From assembly GCF_900114325.1 (NCBI RefSeq), contig NZ_FOSR01000005.1, forward strand, positions 186,001 to 250,000: a stretch of DNA of 64,000 nucleotides. The letters run 5' to 3'. Shown one piece after another: positions 9,111 through 17,907 of the stretch (its first letter is position 1; each line of letters opens with the position of its first letter). This stretch comes from Rhodanobacter glycinis. GTDB taxonomy: Bacteria > Pseudomonadota > Gammaproteobacteria > Xanthomonadales > Rhodanobacteraceae. The notes below the pieces were generated by a model, which was not told the DNA's origin, searched no databases, and saw nothing but the letters and a program-made list of their open reading frames with translations. The position numbers were made by a program, and so were the translations under genes.

Positions 9111-11120
9111 ATGCCGCTGCCGCCTCTGCGCCAATCTGACTGGCCGCCCGCCCGCGTGACGATCGAATCGCCGCGCGAGGCGGCGCTGCGGGCGATCGTC
9201 TACCGCAACCAGCTGCGCGAGAAGCCGCGCGAACGCGGGTTGCGCATCGCGGGTCTGGTCGGCACGTTGCTGGTGCACCTGATCTTCCTGTTCGGTGCCA
9301 TCCTCGGCCCGGCTTACCAACCCGATGCGTTGCCGTCCGAACCGCTGGGTGTGCTGCATGTGCGCCTGATCGACAACAAACCCGAACCGCCGCCCCCGCC
9401 GCCGGTGCGCGGCACGCCGCCGAAGCGGCACGGACCGGTCCATCACGGACACGTGGCGCAGGCCACCCCGGCGCACCGCGTCACACCCGCGCGCCGGCAG
9501 AGTGCGATGACGGCCCCGTCGGCCCAGCCGCTGCCCGCGGTGCCGGCGCCACCGATCGATCGTCCAGTGATTGCGGTGAAACCGGTGCCGAGTGCGCCGG
9601 CGCCGAAAATCGTCGCCGCGCCCTTGCCGCCGGTAAGCGTGCCCAAGCCCGCCCCGGCCCCGGCGCCGCAGTTGCAGCCCATCGCGGTCAGTCCGCCGCC
9701 GCCCGCCGTCACCTTGCAGGCGCCCCAGGCGATCAAGCCGGTCCCGCCGCGCTTCCAGCCCGAGCCGGTGCGCAAGGCGCAAGCCGAAGGTACGCGGGCG
9801 ATGCCGCCACCGCCATCGTTGGCGATGCCGGCGCTGCCTGCGCAATCGGCTCCGACCATCCAGGCGCCTGCCATCGCCATGGACAAGGTCGTGCCGACTA
9901 TCGCCACGCCGCCGGCCGTGACGGCGGTGACCCGCGCTGACGTATCCGCTGCGCCGCCGGCGCCGGAGATGGAAGCCGTGCCGTTGTCCGCGCCGGCTGC
10001 GCCCACGGTGAATCTGCAATCGACGCTGAAGGAGCCGAGTCCGGTCGTCGCACGCGAGCAGCCGCAGATCCAGTCGCCAACCATCCATGTGGCGCCGGCC
10101 CAGCTTGCCGCCGTGCCGCTGCCCCCGGCCGAAGCGGCCCCGGCTACGCCGCGCGTGCAGGCGCCTTCGGTCACCTTCCTGCCGTCGGTGGTGCCGCCGG
10201 CCCAGTTGGCGATCCAGCCGCCGGTGGCGAAGGTCGACATCACGCCGGCCAAGCTGCCGACGCCCGCAGCCGAGCTGGCGCCCGCGTCGAAGGCCGCCAC
10301 CGAAGCTCCGTCCAAGTCGGCGCCGACACCTGCGACGACACCCGAGATGGCTGCTGCGCCAACCGCGCAGAAGACCTCGGAATCCTCATCGCCGGCTCCG
10401 GCGGGACAGGATGTCAGCAGCGCGCCCGATGCCACGCCGCAAGGCAGCGACACCGCCACGCCGGGTCAACCGCAGGGCACGACGCGGACGGTGCCGCCGT
10501 CCGCCACCACGCGGGCCGGCGATCTCGCCTCGACCACGGCGGGGCAGGGCCACGTGACCGGTTCGCAGGGCCACGGCATGCAAGGCAGTCCCGACGGCAC
10601 CTACATCCAGTTGTTGCCGCATGGCGACACCAAGATCATGCATCACCGCACCACCGGCATTCACTACCAGCCCACCCGTTTCGACAAGTACTGGACGCCC
10701 GAGGGCGAAAGCTCGATCGACACCGCCTTGCGCCATGCGGTGGAGAAGACCACCGTCAGCCACACCTTCCACCTGCCGCGCGGTGTGCGCGTCAAATGCG
10801 TGGCGATGCCGCTATTGCCGGTGCTGATGCTCGGCTGCGGCAATCCCGATCCACCGGCGGCGCCGCTGAATTCGAAAATCTACAAGAAGCTCAACCAGCC
10901 CACGCTCAACAGTTCGATTCCGAAGATCGCGCCGCCCGCCAGCACCGTCGCGCCACCCGCACCGGTGCAGTTGAACAATCGCGTGCAGTGTGCCGAAGCG
11001 CGTGTCGCCGGTGGCCCACTTCCGCCTGGCTGCGATACCGAGCTGACGCCGAAGCGGCCGGTGAGCCTGCCGGCAAGCTCCGGCAGTTCGTGGGTGCCGG
11101 CCAGCGACCAGTTTCATTAG
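9111..11120 (+). CDS. Proline-rich transmembrane protein, paralogue 2 (long linker)
   Basis: This 669-residue protein has the same plan as its upstream neighbour: cytoplasmic N-terminus, one membrane segment (about residues 44-65, IAGLVGTLLVHLIFLFGAIL), then about 420 residues extremely rich in Pro, Ala and Val, and a C-terminal module with TRFDKYWTPEGESSIDTALR (about residues 522-541) and HLPRGVRVKC. The module matches paralogue 1 closely and holds the same single Cys after the basic GVR turn. The linker is long enough to span a periplasm. ATG 9111 was chosen because it opens a plausible N-terminal domain (RVTIESPREAALRAIVYRNQL), whereas the upstream ORF part runs through repeat DNA. Function unknown. 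Confidence 0.8.
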   Translation: MPLPPLRQSDWPPARVTIESPREAALRAIVYRNQLREKPRERGLRIAGLVGTLLVHLIFLFGAILGPAYQPDALPSEPLGVLHVRLIDNKPEPPPPPPVRGTPPKRHGPVHHGHVAQATPAHRVTPARRQSAMTAPSAQPLPAVPAPPIDRPVIAVKPVPSAPAPKIVAAPLPPVSVPKPAPAPAPQLQPIAVSPPPPAVTLQAPQAIKPVPPRFQPEPVRKAQAEGTRAMPPPPSLAMPALPAQSAPTIQAPAIAMDKVVPTIATPPAVTAVTRADVSAAPPAPEMEAVPLSAPAAPTVNLQSTLKEPSPVVAREQPQIQSPTIHVAPAQLAAVPLPPAEAAPATPRVQAPSVTFLPSVVPPAQLAIQPPVAKVDITPAKLPTPAAELAPASKAATEAPSKSAPTPATTPEMAAAPTAQKTSESSSPAPAGQDVSSAPDATPQGSDTATPGQPQGTTRTVPPSATTRAGDLASTTAGQGHVTGSQGHGMQGSPDGTYIQLLPHGDTKIMHHRTTGIHYQPTRFDKYWTPEGESSIDTALRHAVEKTTVSHTFHLPRGVRVKCVAMPLLPVLMLGCGNPDPPAAPLNSKIYKKLNQPTLNSSIPKIAPPASTVAPPAPVQLNNRVQCAEARVAGGPLPPGCDTELTPKRPVSLPASSGSSWVPASDQFH

Positions 11121-11374
11121 AGCCTGTTCGACATCTTTCCGTGGTGAGCGCATGCCCTTGCGTCGGAACGATTCCGATCACGATGCTTTGCGGGCCATTC
11201 GAATGCCGTGCTCAGGGCATCGCCTGCGAGCAGGCTATGCGCGAATGGCGGTTTCGAGGTCGTGCCCCAACGCCGATTCTTTCGCGCTTGAGGCGGCGCT
11301 GTGATCGCATGGATTTATTCCGGACAGCGGTGGGCTTGTGCCGGAATGAGTTGCCGCAGCCATGACCGCGCGAA
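11121..11374. other. Intergenic with decayed REP-like fragment
   Basis: There is no gene here. The stop of the proline-rich gene is followed directly by a 17 nt motif (11119-11135) that recurs with two changes directly after the stop of the lipoprotein gene at 60665-60681. A fragment GGGCATCGCCTGCGAGCAGG at about 11217-11236 resembles half of the REP hairpins at 5139-5227. Confidence 0.45.
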
Positions 11375-13648
11375 TCACAGCAAGCGCAACAGTTCCTTCA
11401 TCAGCGGCAGCCGCCGTACGCGCACGGCGCTGACGCGGAAGACCGCGTTGGCGAGGGCGGGGGCGGCGCTGGGCATGGCCAGGAAACTGGCGCCGGTGGG
11501 TGGGCGGTTGTCGCCGGGGACGGTGATCACTTCCACGTCGTCGGGCAACTGCGCCATGCTGGCCAGTGGGTAGTCCTTCCAGTCGTGCTGCTGGGGCTGG
11601 CCGTTCTTGAAGGTGATGGCCAGGTTGAGCGCGGTGCCGAGCGCGTCGAGCGTGGCGCCGGCGATCTGGCCTTCCAGGCCCTTGGGATTGATGACGCGGC
11701 CGACGTCCACCGCGCACACGGCGCGTTCGATGCCCAGCGTGTTGCCCTTGAGCGAGACTTCGACCGCGTGCGCCACGTAGGCGCCGCCGATGTGCCAGCA
11801 GGCGATGCCGAGGCCGTTGACGCTGCGCAGCCAGTTCTGCTTCCAGTCGATGCGATCGGCGACCAGCGACAACACGTTGCGCAGCCGGCCGATGTCCAGC
11901 GTGCCGCCGCCTTGCAGCGGAACCTGCCGCGCTTCACCAAGCAGGCGCAGCTTGGTGTCCAGCGGGTTTTCGCGCAGCAGGTGGGCCAGTTCGTCGATGA
12001 AGCTTTCCACCGCGAAGGCGTTGGTGAGTTGCGGCATGCCGCGGTGCGGGCCGCGCGGCAGCGCGCTGGCCAGGTTGTACCAATCGCTGCGGTAGTTGGG
12101 GACGAGGCCGGCGGGAATCTGGCCGGCTTCCAGTTCGCTCGTCCACAGCCGGTCGTCCGGTACGCCGCGGCCCACAAGCGCGGAGGCGCTGGCGAGCTTC
12201 TGGTCCCAGGCGATGACGTGGCGATGGTGGTCGATGACGGCACTGATGCGGTGTGTGCTGGCCGGGCGATACCAGTCGTGCGACATGTCCTCGTCGCGCG
12301 TCCACAACAGGCGCACCGGCTTGTTGACGGACTTGGCCACGATCACCGCTTCGGCCACGTAGTCGTGGTCGAGCCGGCGGCCGTAACCACCGCCGACGCG
12401 CGGCACGTTGATCTCGATCTGGTCGGGTGTGAGGCCGGTGAGTGATTGCACCACGGCCCACGCGCGCTGCGGTGCCTGGGTGGGCACGATCAGGTGGGCG
12501 TGGTCCTTGTCGATGCGCGCCATGCAGCACATCGTCTCGGCGGTGGCGTGGGCCAGCCACGGCTGGTGATAGGTGGCTTCCAGCCGGCGCGCGGCATGCT
12601 TGCCGGCCTTGTCCACGTCGCCGTCGTCGCGTACGCGGGTAGTCGGCGGTGTCTTGTCGGCAGAGGCCTTGCTGTCGAGCAGGGCAGCGGCTTGTTGCTC
12701 CAGCGCGGCGCTGCTTTCGCTGCCGCTGGGGCCGGGCTGCCATTCGATCTTGAGTTGGCGGCGGCCTTGCAGCGCGGCCCAGGTGCTGTCGGCAACCACG
12801 GCCACGGCCGGGGCGATCGGCGTCTGGCCCGGTGGGCGTTTCGGATCGGGCTTGAGCTGCACCACCTTCTGCACGCCTTTCACGGCCAAGGTAGCAGTGG
12901 TGTCGATGCTCTTGAGTTGGCCGTCGCGCCAGGGGCAGTGCGCGAGCACCGCGACCACCGCGTCGCCGAAGTGGTGGTCGAGCGTGTACGGGGTTTGTCC
13001 GGCGACGATGCGGCGTGCGTCGACGTCGCCGGCGGGTTGGCCGATCAGCGTGTAGCGGTCGGGCGTCTTCGGTGCCGGCGGGTTTTTCGGCGGGCTGATC
13101 TGCGCGGCGGCGGTGGCCAGCGCGCCATAACCGACGCGGCGACCGTCCGGTGCGATCACCATGCCTTTCTCGCAACGCAGGCGGTCGGCGGACACACCGA
13201 GCGTCTGGGCGCCGGCCTGCAGCAGCAGCCAGCGCGCGAGCGCGCCGGCCTGGCGCAGGTCGTTCCAGGCGGCGGGAATCGAGCTGCCGGTACCGCCGAG
13301 TTGGTGGCCATAGGTCCAGCTCGGTGCGCCGTTGTTGTTGGTCACGCCGAGGCCGAGCGACACCACGCTGACGCGGCTCCAGTCGGCATCGAGTTCGTCG
13401 GCGATGATGCGCGGCAGCGAGGTGGCCACGCCGGTGCCGGTGTCGGGATCGCGTGCGCCGATCACCACGTTGCCATCGGTGTCGATGCGCACATAGGTGC
13501 CCATGCCGTACAGCGTGTCGCCCAGGAACCCCGGGGGAATCGGTGCGTCGGCCATGGCGGCGAACGGTACGCCCACCACCAGCGCGCCGGCAGCGCCGGC
13601 CAGCACCTTGAGGAAGCCGCGGCGCGAAAGTGCGATCTGCTCGCTCAT
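11375..13648 (-). CDS. Molybdopterin-binding oxidoreductase, isoquinoline 1-oxidoreductase beta-like (active-site Glu not seen)
   Basis: This 757-residue protein belongs to the xanthine-oxidase-type molybdenum enzymes, in the periplasmic, twin-arginine-exported IorB branch. It starts SRRGFLKVLAGAAGALVVG (residues 9-27), a Tat signal. Family blocks follow: GMGTYVRIDTDGNVVIGARDPDTGTGVATSLPRI in the usual place, YHQPWLAHATAETMC, PTQAPQRA, GGGYGRRLDHDYVAEAV, WTRDEDMSHDWYRP and GPHRGMPQLTNAFAVESFIDELA. Near the C-terminus, where family members carry a GVGE block with the catalytic Glu, this protein reads PPTGASFLAMPSAAPALANA, with no Glu. The start ATG 13648 overlaps the stop of the small subunit gene by 4 nt, a translationally coupled pair. 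Substrate unknown; activity is doubtful. Confidence 0.85.
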   Translation of the reverse strand: MSEQIALSRRGFLKVLAGAAGALVVGVPFAAMADAPIPPGFLGDTLYGMGTYVRIDTDGNVVIGARDPDTGTGVATSLPRIIADELDADWSRVSVVSLGLGVTNNNGAPSWTYGHQLGGTGSSIPAAWNDLRQAGALARWLLLQAGAQTLGVSADRLRCEKGMVIAPDGRRVGYGALATAAAQISPPKNPPAPKTPDRYTLIGQPAGDVDARRIVAGQTPYTLDHHFGDAVVAVLAHCPWRDGQLKSIDTTATLAVKGVQKVVQLKPDPKRPPGQTPIAPAVAVVADSTWAALQGRRQLKIEWQPGPSGSESSAALEQQAAALLDSKASADKTPPTTRVRDDGDVDKAGKHAARRLEATYHQPWLAHATAETMCCMARIDKDHAHLIVPTQAPQRAWAVVQSLTGLTPDQIEINVPRVGGGYGRRLDHDYVAEAVIVAKSVNKPVRLLWTRDEDMSHDWYRPASTHRISAVIDHHRHVIAWDQKLASASALVGRGVPDDRLWTSELEAGQIPAGLVPNYRSDWYNLASALPRGPHRGMPQLTNAFAVESFIDELAHLLRENPLDTKLRLLGEARQVPLQGGGTLDIGRLRNVLSLVADRIDWKQNWLRSVNGLGIACWHIGGAYVAHAVEVSLKGNTLGIERAVCAVDVGRVINPKGLEGQIAGATLDALGTALNLAITFKNGQPQQHDWKDYPLASMAQLPDDVEVITVPGDNRPPTGASFLAMPSAAPALANAVFRVSAVRVRRLPLMKELLRLL

Positions 13649-14178
13649 GCCTTGGCTCCCTTCATCGCCGCGGCCGCACGCTTGATCGCACGGCGCACGC
13701 GCGTCTGGCAGCCGCAGCGGCACAGGTTGGGCAAGGTGTCGATATCGCTGTCGCTGGGGTCGCGATGGCGGTGCAGCAAGTCCATCGAGGCGATCAGCCA
13801 GCCGGAGGTGCAATAGCCGCAGCCGATCGCGTCCTCGTCGACAAAGGCTTGCTGCAGCGGATGCAGCGAACCATCGGCCTGGGCCAGGCCTTCCACCGTG
13901 GTGATCGGGTGGCCGGTCAGCTTGTGCATGGGCAGGGTGATGGCCGAGCGTGCCTTGCCGTTGACCAGCACCAGGTCGGCGCCACCTTCGCCATGCTCGC
14001 CGCCGTAGCGGGTGCCATCCAGTTTCAGCACGTCGCGCAGGTACCACAGCAGCGGCATGTCCGGGTCGCCGGTGTGGTGGAAATGCTCGCCGTTGATCTG
14101 CACGTCGATGCCCGCGCGTGCCGGCTCGGGCGTGACGTTGCCGGGGTCAGCGTGCGGCGGAACATGGGCTTGCAGCAT
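13645..14178 (-). CDS. [2Fe-2S] subunit of IorA type lacking the N-terminal cluster cysteines
   Basis: The 177-residue protein is the electron-transfer partner of the molybdenum subunit downstream. The family carries two [2Fe-2S] clusters: a plant-ferredoxin type held by C-x4-C-G-x-C and a fourth Cys, and a C-terminal helical type. Here the C-terminal ligands are intact (C120, C123, C153, C155), in GCGYCTSG and NLCRCG. In the ferredoxin-like part the sequence is YGGEHGEGGAD (residues 58-68), so the three expected cysteines are Gly, Gly and Asp, and the expected fourth position near residue 79 is also not Cys. AAGGAG lies 10 nt upstream of ATG 14178. The gene overlaps the next by ATGA. No cytochrome c subunit follows. 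Confidence 0.85.
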   Translation of the reverse strand: MLQAHVPPHADPGNVTPEPARAGIDVQINGEHFHHTGDPDMPLLWYLRDVLKLDGTRYGGEHGEGGADLVLVNGKARSAITLPMHKLTGHPITTVEGLAQADGSLHPLQQAFVDEDAIGCGYCTSGWLIASMDLLHRHRDPSDSDIDTLPNLCRCGCQTRVRRAIKRAAAAMKGAKA

Positions 14179-14230
14179 CGGATCACGTCTCCTTGGACCT
14201 ATCTGCGCATTGTGGCATCGCAGCGCCCGT

Positions 14231-15550
14231 TTAGGGCTGGTCGCGGCTGAACAGACGACGCCAGACGAAGTACACCGGTGCGCCGGCGGCGATGATCAGC
14301 AGGCCGATGCCGGTGTTGCGCGGGCTGTCGTGCAGGCTTTGCGCCACTACCAGCGCCACCGTGGCGATGAACAGCAGCGGCAGCCACGGATAGCCCGGCA
14401 CGCGGAAACTCACCGTGTCGTCGCGGTGCCGGCGGTACCAGAACAGCGTGGCCACGCCGACCGCGCAGGCCAGCCAGTCGCCGAAGGTAGCGTAATCCAG
14501 CAACTGCCCGTAGCTGCCCGACACCGCCAGCAGGATGGCCCAGCCGGAAAGCAGCAGCAGCGCCACGTTCGGCGTGCGGTAACGCGGATGCAGGCGGCCG
14601 ACTGAGCGGAAGAACAGCCCGTCCTCGCCCATCACCTGCAGCACGCGCGCGCCGGCCACCAGGGTGATGTTGCAGAAACCCAGCGTGGAAATGGCGATGC
14701 CCAGCGCGATCAGTCGCGCGCCGATCGGGCCGAACACCCGCTGCATCACCTCGGCCGCAGGCGTGGTGCTGGCGGCCAGCCCGGCATGGCCGAGCACCGC
14801 CAGATAGGCCACGTTGACCAGTGCATAGGCGGCGATCACGCCAAGCATGCCCAACACCAATGCACGGGGCAGCGTGCGTTGCGGCTCGCGCACTTCGCCG
14901 GCCAGGTTGTTGAGGTAGGTGAAGCCGGAATAGGCGAACAGCACCGGCAAGGCCGCGCCCATGAAGCCTACGTGCGCGCGGGCCGGATCGGGCGCCAGCA
15001 CATGGCCGCCACCAGCTCCGGCCAGGAACAGCCCGCACGCCACCAGTACCGCCACCGCCAGCAATTTCAGCACGGTGAACAGGTTCTGCACCTGCACGCC
15101 CAGGCGCAGGCCGAACAGGTTGATGCCGGCCACGAACACCAGCGCGGCTACGGTCAGCGGCAATGTGGCCGACGCCGGCAGGCCGAACACCGCCGCCGCA
15201 TAGCTGGCAAAGATTGTCGCCACCGCCGCGCTGGAACCGGAGTAGATCACCAGCAGCATGGTCCAGCCGAACAGGAAGCCGGCCAGTGGCCCGAACGCCT
15301 CGCGCAGGTATACATAGCTGCCGCCGGCCTGCGGCCGGCGCGCGCCCAGTTCCGCGTAGCACAGCGCGCCGATCAGGGTCAGTACGCCCGCGCCCACCCA
15401 CATCAGCAGCAGCGTGACGCTGGAACCGGTGCGCTGCGCCACGATGTACGGGTTGAGGAAGATACCGCCGCCAATGATGCCGCCGATCACGATCAGCGCG
15501 GCATCCCACAGGCGCAAGCGGCGGACGTAGCCGGGGTTGGGATCGGACAT
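14231..15550 (-). CDS. APC-family amino acid permease
   Basis: The 439-residue integral membrane protein has about twelve hydrophobic segments and the APC signature at the first helix, ALIVIGGIIGGGIFLNPYIVA, where the unwound GxGIF-type loop binds the substrate backbone. YAELGARRPQAGGSYVYLREAFG after the third helix is also typical of the LAT-like/YfnA-like branch. It imports or exchanges amino acids by proton or amino-acid coupling; specificity cannot be read from sequence. ATG 15550 (MSDPNPGYVRRLRLWDA) starts a normal APC N-terminus. Two strong hairpins lie upstream at 15593-15659. The stop is 52 nt before the IorA-like gene's start in the same direction. Confidence 0.9.
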   Translation of the reverse strand: MSDPNPGYVRRLRLWDAALIVIGGIIGGGIFLNPYIVAQRTGSSVTLLLMWVGAGVLTLIGALCYAELGARRPQAGGSYVYLREAFGPLAGFLFGWTMLLVIYSGSSAAVATIFASYAAAVFGLPASATLPLTVAALVFVAGINLFGLRLGVQVQNLFTVLKLLAVAVLVACGLFLAGAGGGHVLAPDPARAHVGFMGAALPVLFAYSGFTYLNNLAGEVREPQRTLPRALVLGMLGVIAAYALVNVAYLAVLGHAGLAASTTPAAEVMQRVFGPIGARLIALGIAISTLGFCNITLVAGARVLQVMGEDGLFFRSVGRLHPRYRTPNVALLLLSGWAILLAVSGSYGQLLDYATFGDWLACAVGVATLFWYRRHRDDTVSFRVPGYPWLPLLFIATVALVVAQSLHDSPRNTGIGLLIIAAGAPVYFVWRRLFSRDQP

Positions 15551-15592
15551 GGGGCCATGCATTGGCAAAGGATGCGGAAGCATGGCGGCAGG

Positions 15593-15622
15593 GCGCCTCG
15601 CCGGCAAGCGTCGGCGAGGCGC
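15593..15622. terminator. Hairpin with T-rich tail (possible terminator)
   Basis: GCGCCTCGCCG at 15593-15603 pairs perfectly with CGGCGAGGCGC at 15612-15622 across an 8 nt loop and is followed on the plus strand by TGTTTTGC. No plus-strand gene ends here, so on the minus strand it would act as an unstructured-tail hairpin in the leader of the permease rather than as a classic terminator. Confidence 0.4.
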
Positions 15623-15628
15623 TGTTTT

Positions 15629-15659
15629 GCACATCCCGGCGCGAGGCGTCGGGATGTGC
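15629..15659. terminator. Second perfect hairpin after the S53 peptidase gene
   Basis: GCACATCCCG at 15629-15638 pairs with CGGGATGTGC at 15650-15659 over an 11 nt loop. It begins 10 nt past the stop of the peptidase gene on the minus strand. There is no T-run in that direction (A-rich instead), so it may stabilise the 3' end or attenuate read-through into the permease gene. Confidence 0.45.
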
Positions 15660-15668
15660 GTGCGTCGA

Positions 15669-17588
15669 TCAGAATCCGCCCTTCAGGAACAGTGCGAGGT
15701 TGGCCACGTCCAGCGTGCCGATGCCGGCGCCGGGCGTGTAGTGCGGTTTGCCCTCGTAGAACCAGTTGTCGCCGGCACGCACGGCGTGGAACGGCGACCA
15801 TGCGCCGTAGCCGAACACGTTCTGCAACAGGTACACCTGCGGATTCCAGAAGCCCACGCGATGCCCGGAACTCTGCGTCAGCAGGGCGCTGATGCCGTTG
15901 AGCTGCGGCGCCACGAAGCTGGTACCGCCTTCGGAAATGATGCCGCCGTCTGAACTGGAGACCACGATGTAGCCGGTCTGCGGATCGGCATTTAGCGAGA
16001 TGTCGGGTACGTTGCGGCCGCGAAAATGCGCCGGCAGCTTCAGATACGTATACGGACCGCTGGCGGGGTCGTTGTAGACCAGCGTCTGCTTCGGCTGGCT
16101 GCGCCGGATGCCCTGAGTGAACGCCTGGTAGAACGGCGTGTGCCAGTACACGCTGACGCCGCCACCGCCGCCCACCGAGTACAGGTACTGGTGCCAGCCG
16201 CCATCAGTCGGTTCGTTGGCATCGAGGTAGGTTTCCAGGTAATCCCAGCCCCACACGCTTTCCTTCGCGATCGTGGCGGTGGGGCCGCCGGTGACGCTGA
16301 AGCTGTAGGGCACGGTGGTGCCGCCGGCGGCGGTGATGTACGGGTCGGAGGCGGGCGAATCCACCGTCAGGGGCGCGTTGAACTGGCCCGGGCCACCGCC
16401 GAAGCCGAGTCCGCGCACGGTGTCGTAGGCACCGGAGTCGCCGGAGGCGGCGAACACCGATTGCCCTTGCGCGGCGGCTTCCATCAGCACTTCGTCGAAG
16501 GCCACCAGGTCGCCGACGTCGGTAGTGTCGGTATCGCTGGCGCCGTTCACGTTGAGGGCGGCGAAGTTGTAGATCTCCGGGCCGCCCCAACTGGTGGAAA
16601 TACTGTCGGCGGTGTTGTCCGAGACGGCTTGCGCGAAGGCGTCGATGAAGCCGTTGCCCGCGTTCGGCGCGTCGTAGACGACGATGTTCGCATCGGGCGC
16701 CAGGCCGCCGGCCTGTTCCACGTCCAGCGCGGTTTCGCCGCTGCCGCCGTCGATCGCGCCACCGCCATCCACATGCACCTGGGTGATGCGGTTCGGCTTG
16801 GTGGTCAGGCCGATGTCGTTCCAGTAGGCGGTGGCATCGGCCGGATCGAAGTTGGACAGGGTGACGATGGCCACCGTCGAGCCCTTGCCGGTGATGCCAT
16901 GCTGGTACAGCGGGTTGATGTGGTAGAAATCGGCGACGTCGCCCACGGTGTAGCTGCCCGGGATGCCGGTGGCGGTGGGGTTGCCGGTCTTGGCGGTGCG
17001 CAGCATCGGCAGCACGGTGTGCTGGCCGGACAGCGGCAGGGTACGGATGCGGTGCGACTGGAACGTACGCTGCGTATCGAGCCCGGTGGTGGTGGCGATC
17101 AGGTTGGCGATGTCCGCCGGAAATGCCGGCTGCGCGACTGGGCGGCGGAATGACCGTCCGCCGCTGCGCGACGCGTAATCGTGGATGGACGTACGGAAGG
17201 CCGTTTCGAACTGGCGCAGCGTGCCGGTGGTGCGGATGGCCAGGTGGTTCGCCATCACCGTGCTGGCCAGGCCTTGCTGGCGCAGCCACGCCTGCACCCT
17301 GGCGATATCCGTGGCGCTGGCGCCGTATTGGCTGGCGAACTGGCGGGTGCTCAGGAATTGCTGGAAATGCGGACTGCCCGGGGTCACGGTGTCGCGAATG
17401 TACTGCGCCAGCGCATCGCGGTTGCGCAGTTTCAGGACCAGGGTGACGTGCGCCGATTGGCTGGCGTTGGCCGCGCCCATGTCGACGCTGGCCTGCATCT
17501 GCGGGGCGGCCGCCGCCGTGGCGGAAAAGCCTGCGAGTGCCAGCGCCATCGAGCAGGCGAGGCTGCGGGGGTGAAGACGGGTGGACAT
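15669..17588 (-). CDS. Secreted S53 (sedolisin/pseudomonalisin) serine-carboxyl peptidase
   Basis: This is a 639-residue preproenzyme of the acid-acting sedolisin family, exported and self-processed. It has a signal peptide (residues 1 to about 28, ending in ATAAAA), then a pro-S53 domain of roughly 170 residues with RDALAQYIRDTVTPGSPHFQQFL and QFETAFRTSIHDY. The catalytic domain has GETALDVEQAGGLAP (Glu near 284, Asp near 288) and the Ser in GGTSFVAPQLNGI near 557, with a GYIVVSSSDGG-type block and the C-terminal calcium-site region PHYTPGAGIGTLDVANLALF. The start at 17588 was chosen because it opens the signal peptide. It probably digests extracellular protein at low pH. Confidence 0.93.
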   Translation of the reverse strand: MSTRLHPRSLACSMALALAGFSATAAAAPQMQASVDMGAANASQSAHVTLVLKLRNRDALAQYIRDTVTPGSPHFQQFLSTRQFASQYGASATDIARVQAWLRQQGLASTVMANHLAIRTTGTLRQFETAFRTSIHDYASRSGGRSFRRPVAQPAFPADIANLIATTTGLDTQRTFQSHRIRTLPLSGQHTVLPMLRTAKTGNPTATGIPGSYTVGDVADFYHINPLYQHGITGKGSTVAIVTLSNFDPADATAYWNDIGLTTKPNRITQVHVDGGGAIDGGSGETALDVEQAGGLAPDANIVVYDAPNAGNGFIDAFAQAVSDNTADSISTSWGGPEIYNFAALNVNGASDTDTTDVGDLVAFDEVLMEAAAQGQSVFAASGDSGAYDTVRGLGFGGGPGQFNAPLTVDSPASDPYITAAGGTTVPYSFSVTGGPTATIAKESVWGWDYLETYLDANEPTDGGWHQYLYSVGGGGGVSVYWHTPFYQAFTQGIRRSQPKQTLVYNDPASGPYTYLKLPAHFRGRNVPDISLNADPQTGYIVVSSSDGGIISEGGTSFVAPQLNGISALLTQSSGHRVGFWNPQVYLLQNVFGYGAWSPFHAVRAGDNWFYEGKPHYTPGAGIGTLDVANLALFLKGGF

Positions 17589-17907
17589 GATCGGGATTCC
17601 TTGAGTTGACGAGGTATCGCTGGCCATCCATGCGGCGCGTGCGTCGGCATGCCGACGACGGATCGTCGCGGCCAGAGTGTGTGAGTGCTCTTTCTCTTTC
17701 CCCGTCGGCGTGCAGGCCCCCCGAGCATCTGCAATGCCGACACCTCGACGTTAGCCCGGGCCGCGAGACGCTACCGGTTCCCATGTCGCAGTTTTTCGCG
17801 CCGGGGCGGCCCTGCGGCGAGGGCTGGGCCCGTTCGCTACAATAGGCAGTTTGGTGCCGCGGCAAGCTGTGCGCGGCAACCTGCCTTTCCATCCAAAAGC
17901 CATCGCC
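17589..17907. other. Divergent intergenic region between S53 peptidase and fumarase
   Basis: This 319 nt stretch holds no gene. It contains the promoters of both flanking genes. A TACAAT hexamer at 17840-17845 is a good -10 candidate for fumarase with a leader of about 55 nt, though I see no strong -35 at 17 nt spacing. A short self-complementary GGCATGCCGACGACGG region lies near 17648. Confidence 0.5.
17840..17845 (+). promoter_or_regulatory. Candidate -10 box of the fumarase promoter
   Basis: TACAAT matches five of six positions of the sigma-70 -10 consensus and lies 62 nt ahead of the fumarase ATG. The -35 region is weak, so an activator may help; this is a low-confidence prediction from sequence only. 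Confidence 0.35.
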
